Source: Phoronis australis
Lineage: Eukaryota; Phoronida; Phoronidae
Assembly (NCBI GenBank): GCA_002633005.1
Contig: NMRA01000004.1
Span: 1,901,935 to 1,965,934, forward strand
Reading direction: 5' to 3'
Length of the DNA stretch: 64,000 bases
Position numbers and translations under genes: made by a program. Of the stretch, positions 58,801 through 64,000 are shown piece after piece. The notes under the pieces were generated by a model that was not told the origin of the DNA, did not search any database, and saw only the letters and a list, made by a program, of their open reading frames with translations. Each line of letters starts with the position of its first letter. The stretch's first letter is position 1.

Positions 58801-61800
58801 ATGAGTTCTATAATTGCCAGTTACGGCAACGTGCAATTTTGTCAGCAGTACACATGAATTGAGTTTTAATGTGATTTTAAAATAGTTCAAATCCACGCAC
58901 CAATCTGCTTGTGTAGACATTGACATGGCCTGCCTGTTGGTTTTGACAGTCGCCGACATCAAAACTGTAGACTGAAATTTTAATAAGGAATTGAATTTGA
59001 CAAGTCTTGTGCCGTCGGCGCGTAAGTAGACACCAACTGTTTTCGGAAAAAGGGTCTTCCTCTATTGTTTAAATGTTGCGTATTTTAGCAGAATTTACGT
59101 CATTAACAAAGCACCATATTGCAGTCGAACAGGCCCGCCAGCATGGAATCCTTTTGAGCTACAGCTGATGTTTGCGCTTGAAAAGGTTTTTCACGTTTAT
59201 TAGCCTGACTGTTAAAAAGCAACTGACCGGTAACAGCAAACGGCCAGATATCCGCAGTATGATCGTTATTTGTTCGCGACATTTCAGAGGGAGCCAACTA
59301 ATGCATCGGCTGTTTGAAAAGTAAGTTCGCCAGGGTCCCCTCATCTTCGTTGAAGGAAGTGTCGGGCATCAGGCAGACGGCGTTCCCACACTTCTCCGCG
59401 TATGAACATCTGTTCCATTTCCAATGGACAAGTCCCTGTCGAGACGTCACGTTTTGTTTTGTGTAACTCCATGTAATAGCGATAATTCCTCGTGTTATCT
59501 GTCACTTGTACACGCGCGCCCGCGATGACCTCTTTGTGGTTGATGGTAATAAGCAGGCCCACAACTGCTTACCAATCTCCACCACCTTAACTGTTAATTA
59601 TATCGAGATGACCATAGCTTAACTCTATCAATTAGAGAGCTATAACTCTTGCACATTTGGGGGACATGAGATAACTACCACCATAATAACCCAGCGAAGA
59701 TTCGTTGGTGACTTGAAAGCTAAACGAAGCCAATTTCTGCCTCAACTACTTTGGTTGCCTTTTCAGCTAACATACTTGTTGAATTGCAAAACTGCCTAAT
59801 CCCAGACGAAATAAGTCCAACGGAATGTACTGGTACGTAAAATGACAACGATAAGTGCAAGTTAACATGAAAAGAAAAATAATATAACAAGTTCAGAAAA
59901 AATACAAAGAAAGAACGGCAAACCTCTACTTACTAATTAACAGGGAGGCACGTCTTTACTTGGCTCCACTCCTTGAATAAATGGCACGTAAGGCTCGGGT
60001 CGGTTTGCAAACTAGACACCAATGCCCGAGGGGCCAACTCGCAAATTACGCCAGTGTTGATGGAACGAGTTATCTGTCGAATAGAAATACGAAAGGTAAT
60101 GAATGGACGGAGGTTTCGTAATAAAACTCAAACGGAGGTTCCTATTGTTTACACTCTTCACCTTCATTATTTTTCGGTATTTCTAAAAATCCCGCCAGGA
60201 GCACTGATGCTGTTTAAAAGAGAACAGGATAAATAAAAATGACCACTGAAATCTGCAAACCTTCGTATGCGACTTTTGGACAACTGTCTACATTCTCCGA
60301 TTATCGTGTAAATGTACGACTTCTCTTGCGAAGATCTAAGAGCCGTGCCATAACACTTCATGGTTCACACCCTCTGATAAGTCGTATACCGTCACTTGTA
60401 TACGAAGTCGAAAAGGAAAACAGAGTGCGTAGTCAGAGATTTACGTTACCATGGGTGCCTCTATTCTACTCGGGCCCTCAGGAGTGTTTGAGCAACCCCA
60501 TCATGCGTTTACCGACCGGCAATGATATACTATTGCATACGCTTCCCCAATGAATACCCTGTATCTGAACCTAGTCATAACATGAACTTGTTGAAGGTAG
60601 CTGGAGGTTTTTACAACCGAACGCGTCTCCTTTCGTCCAATACAGTGTTTCGAAATAAAGATTTTTCTGTCACATTCATAATCATTGAACATGTTTGTCA
60701 ACACAAAACTTCAATTCAAGGCACGCCCTGGTGTCCGTTGTGTGACATATACAATACTCCCAGAACAACCTGGTGTGCATTGCAGCCATACAAAACATAG
60801 TATTTGAAAGTTTCATGTTAATTCGATCAGCCATTTCTGAGATACGATGTTGACCGAAATTAGAATTTTTCTAGTGTTTCACATAAGCTTAATGCGACAA
60901 TTAACGACTGACTTTCACCAAAAAAACAATTTTTGGCTGAAACCACATCTTGAAATAGATCTGAAATTGTTCCTTAGTGAAATCAAAATAATTCCAAGCG
61001 CTCTGAAAGAATTACTCCCCAAGACCAGGCTTTACAAGTTGGTTTGTCACGGTGTGTTATTTCATTTCTAGAGCATCGTCTCAAGGAATACTGAACTATC
61101 AGTTCTCTCCGAGTCAAGGAACCACTTCTCACTCGAAGAAGGGACAAGTTGAGATCAATTTTATTGTATTTAAGTGGTCTAAATCAGAAGTTCGTTTCTT
61201 TGATAGAACTCTGGATTATAATCGTTTTAAACCTTTCGAAACAATAAAATTTGTAAACTTCGACTGAAAAAAAATGCCGAACATTCGTAAGCTGACGACA
61301 TGTCAGAGCTTTGCGTTCGAGCTGAGGACTAGTAATAAACTATTTAGAGACGACAACAAACCAAACTCACTTCCAAAACCACATCTAATAGCAACATAAC
61401 TATTAGAAGCTCCCCAGTTTACGTAATTTTTGTCTTGAGGACAGGTGTGAACCACTGATTGACTTTGACATCAGTATTTATGAAACAGCAATTAAAGACA
61501 ATTGTGTCAACAAGCCATCAGGCGGTAGACGATTCATAATCCATATCATTGTTAGGCAGTTAGAAAACTATTACTAACACATTTGACGTGATTCAATATT
61601 TATAATGACAGTGACAGATGATAGAACTGTGATTTAATGACTTTATTGGATTTTCTCTACGTGATGATTGTTGTCGCCACACGCCTGATGGTCGGATATA
61701 CGTGTTAACACACGTGGCCATCCTCAGACACGCCCTGAAGATCATCTAAAATGAAATGCATTAAAACGCAACAGTTATCAGTTCTCAGGAACCAATTCGC

Positions 61801-64000
61801 TGTTTGCACGAATCCGCCATTATAATTGAAAAGGAAGTGTTGTGTGAAAACTAACGGTGGTTCTACATGTTTGGAGCACGCACGCTTTCACGTTTGCATT
61901 TTTAAAATCTATGTTAAAACAAGGCATTTTGTCTTAAACAACAATGCACAACAATCATTTTTGCTGCGCCATCAAAGTGTGCAAGTTGCGAATTCCTACT
62001 TACGGACATATTTGTAGAGCTTGTCTTGGGAAATGCATAGCACTGCTACCGCTACTTCAACGTAGATTTTAGATAGTTGTTAAACAACGTTCCAATTTAT
62101 TCACCTATACGCGCCTCTGTGTCGCTTGGCGTGTTATAAGCAAATGACAACGAAAACGAAAACGAAACGTACTAACCTTCAGATCTAATTTCCATTCTAC
62201 GGTTCAAACTTGATCATTTTTTTGGAAATGCGCACGCAGCAGATCGCTGGAGGTCGCCTAGTTTCAAAGTTCACGACCCTCAGGCCTACTCTGTCCCAGA
62301 AACAGGTTGTACTAACAGAAAAGAAGACGAACCAAAGACGAGCCAACCACCTTGATTCGCCAAACGTCCAGTTCGGTTTATTGCCGACAAAAACTCTTCT
62401 GTACTGAGTGACTTGAAAATCAAATTAAGTTCTGTTTGTATTAGCGTGCAACCACTTTGGCCGGAGACTACTTTGTAAGATTTCCACTATCAACTTTCGC
62501 TTGTGTAAACGAGGTCTGAGGGTAATGCGTCCCACCGGGGCTTCCGTTCGGACGAGAGGCACTTTGTAGCTGGCTAATACCGTAATCGAATTGTAAACAC
62601 AGCCTTAGTGACCACGGTGCCCCTTGCCTTCCAGAGGATTATATATTAAGTGCATGGGGTTAAGTTCTGGTTTAAACTAACAGTCTAACTTGATATCGTT
62701 ACGTTGCATAAAAATTAAGTCTGAAGTGAATCATAACACGTAGAGGTGCATTACCCCTTGTCAGTTTTCAAAGTCAATACTTTGGCAACTGGGCAGAGGT
62801 GGCCAAGTCGTCACCTGTCATGACCCAAAACTCCAATATGACATCAGGGCCCAGGATCTAATCTACAGACTCGACTCAGACTCAGGCTGGACACATCCAA
62901 TCACGCGGCATTTTTTCAAGGACGGAAGCCTGCCATGAAATTGGTCAATTTCAAACTCGAAATAAGAGTGAATAGATTAGACTTGAGCCTGATAACCTCC
63001 CCAACTTACATGTAGTGTATCAGAAGAACTGCCACAGCCACGTGTACTGCAAATTAGAAGGATAAAACGACTGGTGACGAGGATATTTTTAAAAATCTCT
63101 GCACGGAACGGACGAACTGGACTGTTCGGGTATGGGCGCAAGGGAGTGGATGAGAACGTGGCTGTAATGTCAAAACAGTTCCTGGGGATACAGTATGCTA
63201 ATATTTTCAGTGTGCGGCTACCCTCAGAAGTTGGAATTACCTTGACTGATTCTGGAAAAACATTGGCAGATCACTGCCTAGCGGAACACATAGAAGTATT
63301 TGATTTCCAAAGCAACACCATTGCGTTCTCATTTGTTTGAATTGAACATTTTCGCATTTACAAGATTACGTACTAATTTATTCTGGACAATTTCCAATGG
63401 CGGACATAGAATGTCGCAAATGCAGAGACCATCCATAATTTTCGAAGAATATTCGCGTAAGCATGAACATACCGACGGTGTTTTTTGGTTGTGTCGGTGA
63501 GAGGGGCGGGCTCCCAGCATCCCTAATCTGCCTATAATTTCGTGTATACATATGCCTTTAAAGCATGAAGGTTATTTAGATAAAACCACAAATGCAGCAT
63601 ATTATTCACCATTTACTTTTTTGGAAAACTTACATCAGAGGTGATTGAATGTAAGAGATTTTCATTGCAGTAGCTTCTGAAAGACTTGAAGGCTCATGAC
63701 ACCACAGCTACCAATGGACGATAGTTGGCTTATATGCACGTTACATGTACGTGTCATGAGAACTACTTTTCGTGACAAGTAGGCATGATTCCGATTGCAG
63801 ACAAAACCGTAGTGGTTTAGTTGCAATAAACATTCAGAAACAAAAGCGTGGTCAACACAGACGTCTGTGAAAACTTCTCAAAATCATTCGCTGACTCATG
63901 ACAGCACGGATGTTTCACGTTAGCGTTAAAGGGACACAAACGGTTTTTTGGAGGAAAAACGAGATTTTGCTGGTTAGGATGGACTTTTAGAAGTTTAGGA
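55899..64000. other. intergenic to window end, no gene recognised
   Basis: 8 kb of AT-rich sequence with short frames on both strands, none with recognisable domains or a coherent exon chain. A 19-bp direct repeat (ACTAGTATCTT...) occurs near 57526-57555. No tRNA or rRNA recognised. Confidence 0.45.

Noticed and set aside
1-64000. CRISPR array, prokaryotic operon or phage content
   Set aside because: No direct-repeat/spacer structure, no ribosome-binding-site-led gene clusters; the genes are intron-containing animal genes.

Overview
This is eukaryotic, animal nuclear DNA: AT-rich, with short exons, GT-AG introns of 0.1 to 11 kb, MITE-type repeats and minisatellites. The two recognisable genes are metazoan (a SPA17-type sperm/cilium protein and ZNHIT2). 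The compactness and repeat load would suit a marine invertebrate, perhaps a deuterostome such as a hemichordate, echinoderm or amphioxus, but nothing fixes the phylum. The window has one 53-N gap and three single Ns, and a near-identical ~1.2-kb tandem duplication abuts one of those Ns, so the assembly is draft quality.

Layout. (1) 764-18516, minus strand: a SPA17-like gene, incomplete at its 3' end. Five exons join in frame: an N-terminal extension, the RIIa dimerisation/docking exon, a linker exon, an exon with two IQ motifs and an exon with a third. Inside the 11-kb intron lies a 1.2-kb open exon (9563-10797) on the same strand. Its splice phases let it replace, but not follow, the RIIa exon, and it encodes a segment resembling the AKAP helix that binds RIIa domains. 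The last intron holds decayed tandem copies of IQ-coding sequence. (2) 18517-18745: a 229-bp head-to-head spacer, presumably a bidirectional promoter. (3) 18746-32820, plus strand: ZNHIT2, 11 exons, 463 codons, complete. Its introns carry a 38-bp minisatellite seeded by the end of exon 7 and its splice donor, a 3 x 70-bp repeat, a Harbinger-like MITE and a Penelope-like retroelement remnant. The terminal exon and 3' UTR are duplicated at 33213-34381. (4) 34382-38613: no recognised gene, with an assembly gap at 36453-36505. (5) 38614-44577, minus strand: an unrecognised, mostly single-exon gene of about 448 codons with an 8-codon first exon, a basic NLS-like tract and short linear motifs. (6) 44.6-64 kb: no gene I can support; small repeats, a hairpin and a G-rich tract.

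Function. SPA17-family proteins use the RIIa domain to bind A-kinase anchoring proteins in the flagellum and the IQ motifs to bind calmodulin. ZNHIT2 is a HIT-zinc-finger assembly factor working with R2TP/RUVBL in spliceosomal U5 snRNP biogenesis. No functional link between the neighbours is implied beyond the shared promoter region. The main points for follow-up are the predicted mutually exclusive RIIa/AKAP-helix exons and the two independent minisatellites that grew out of exon ends together with splice donors.
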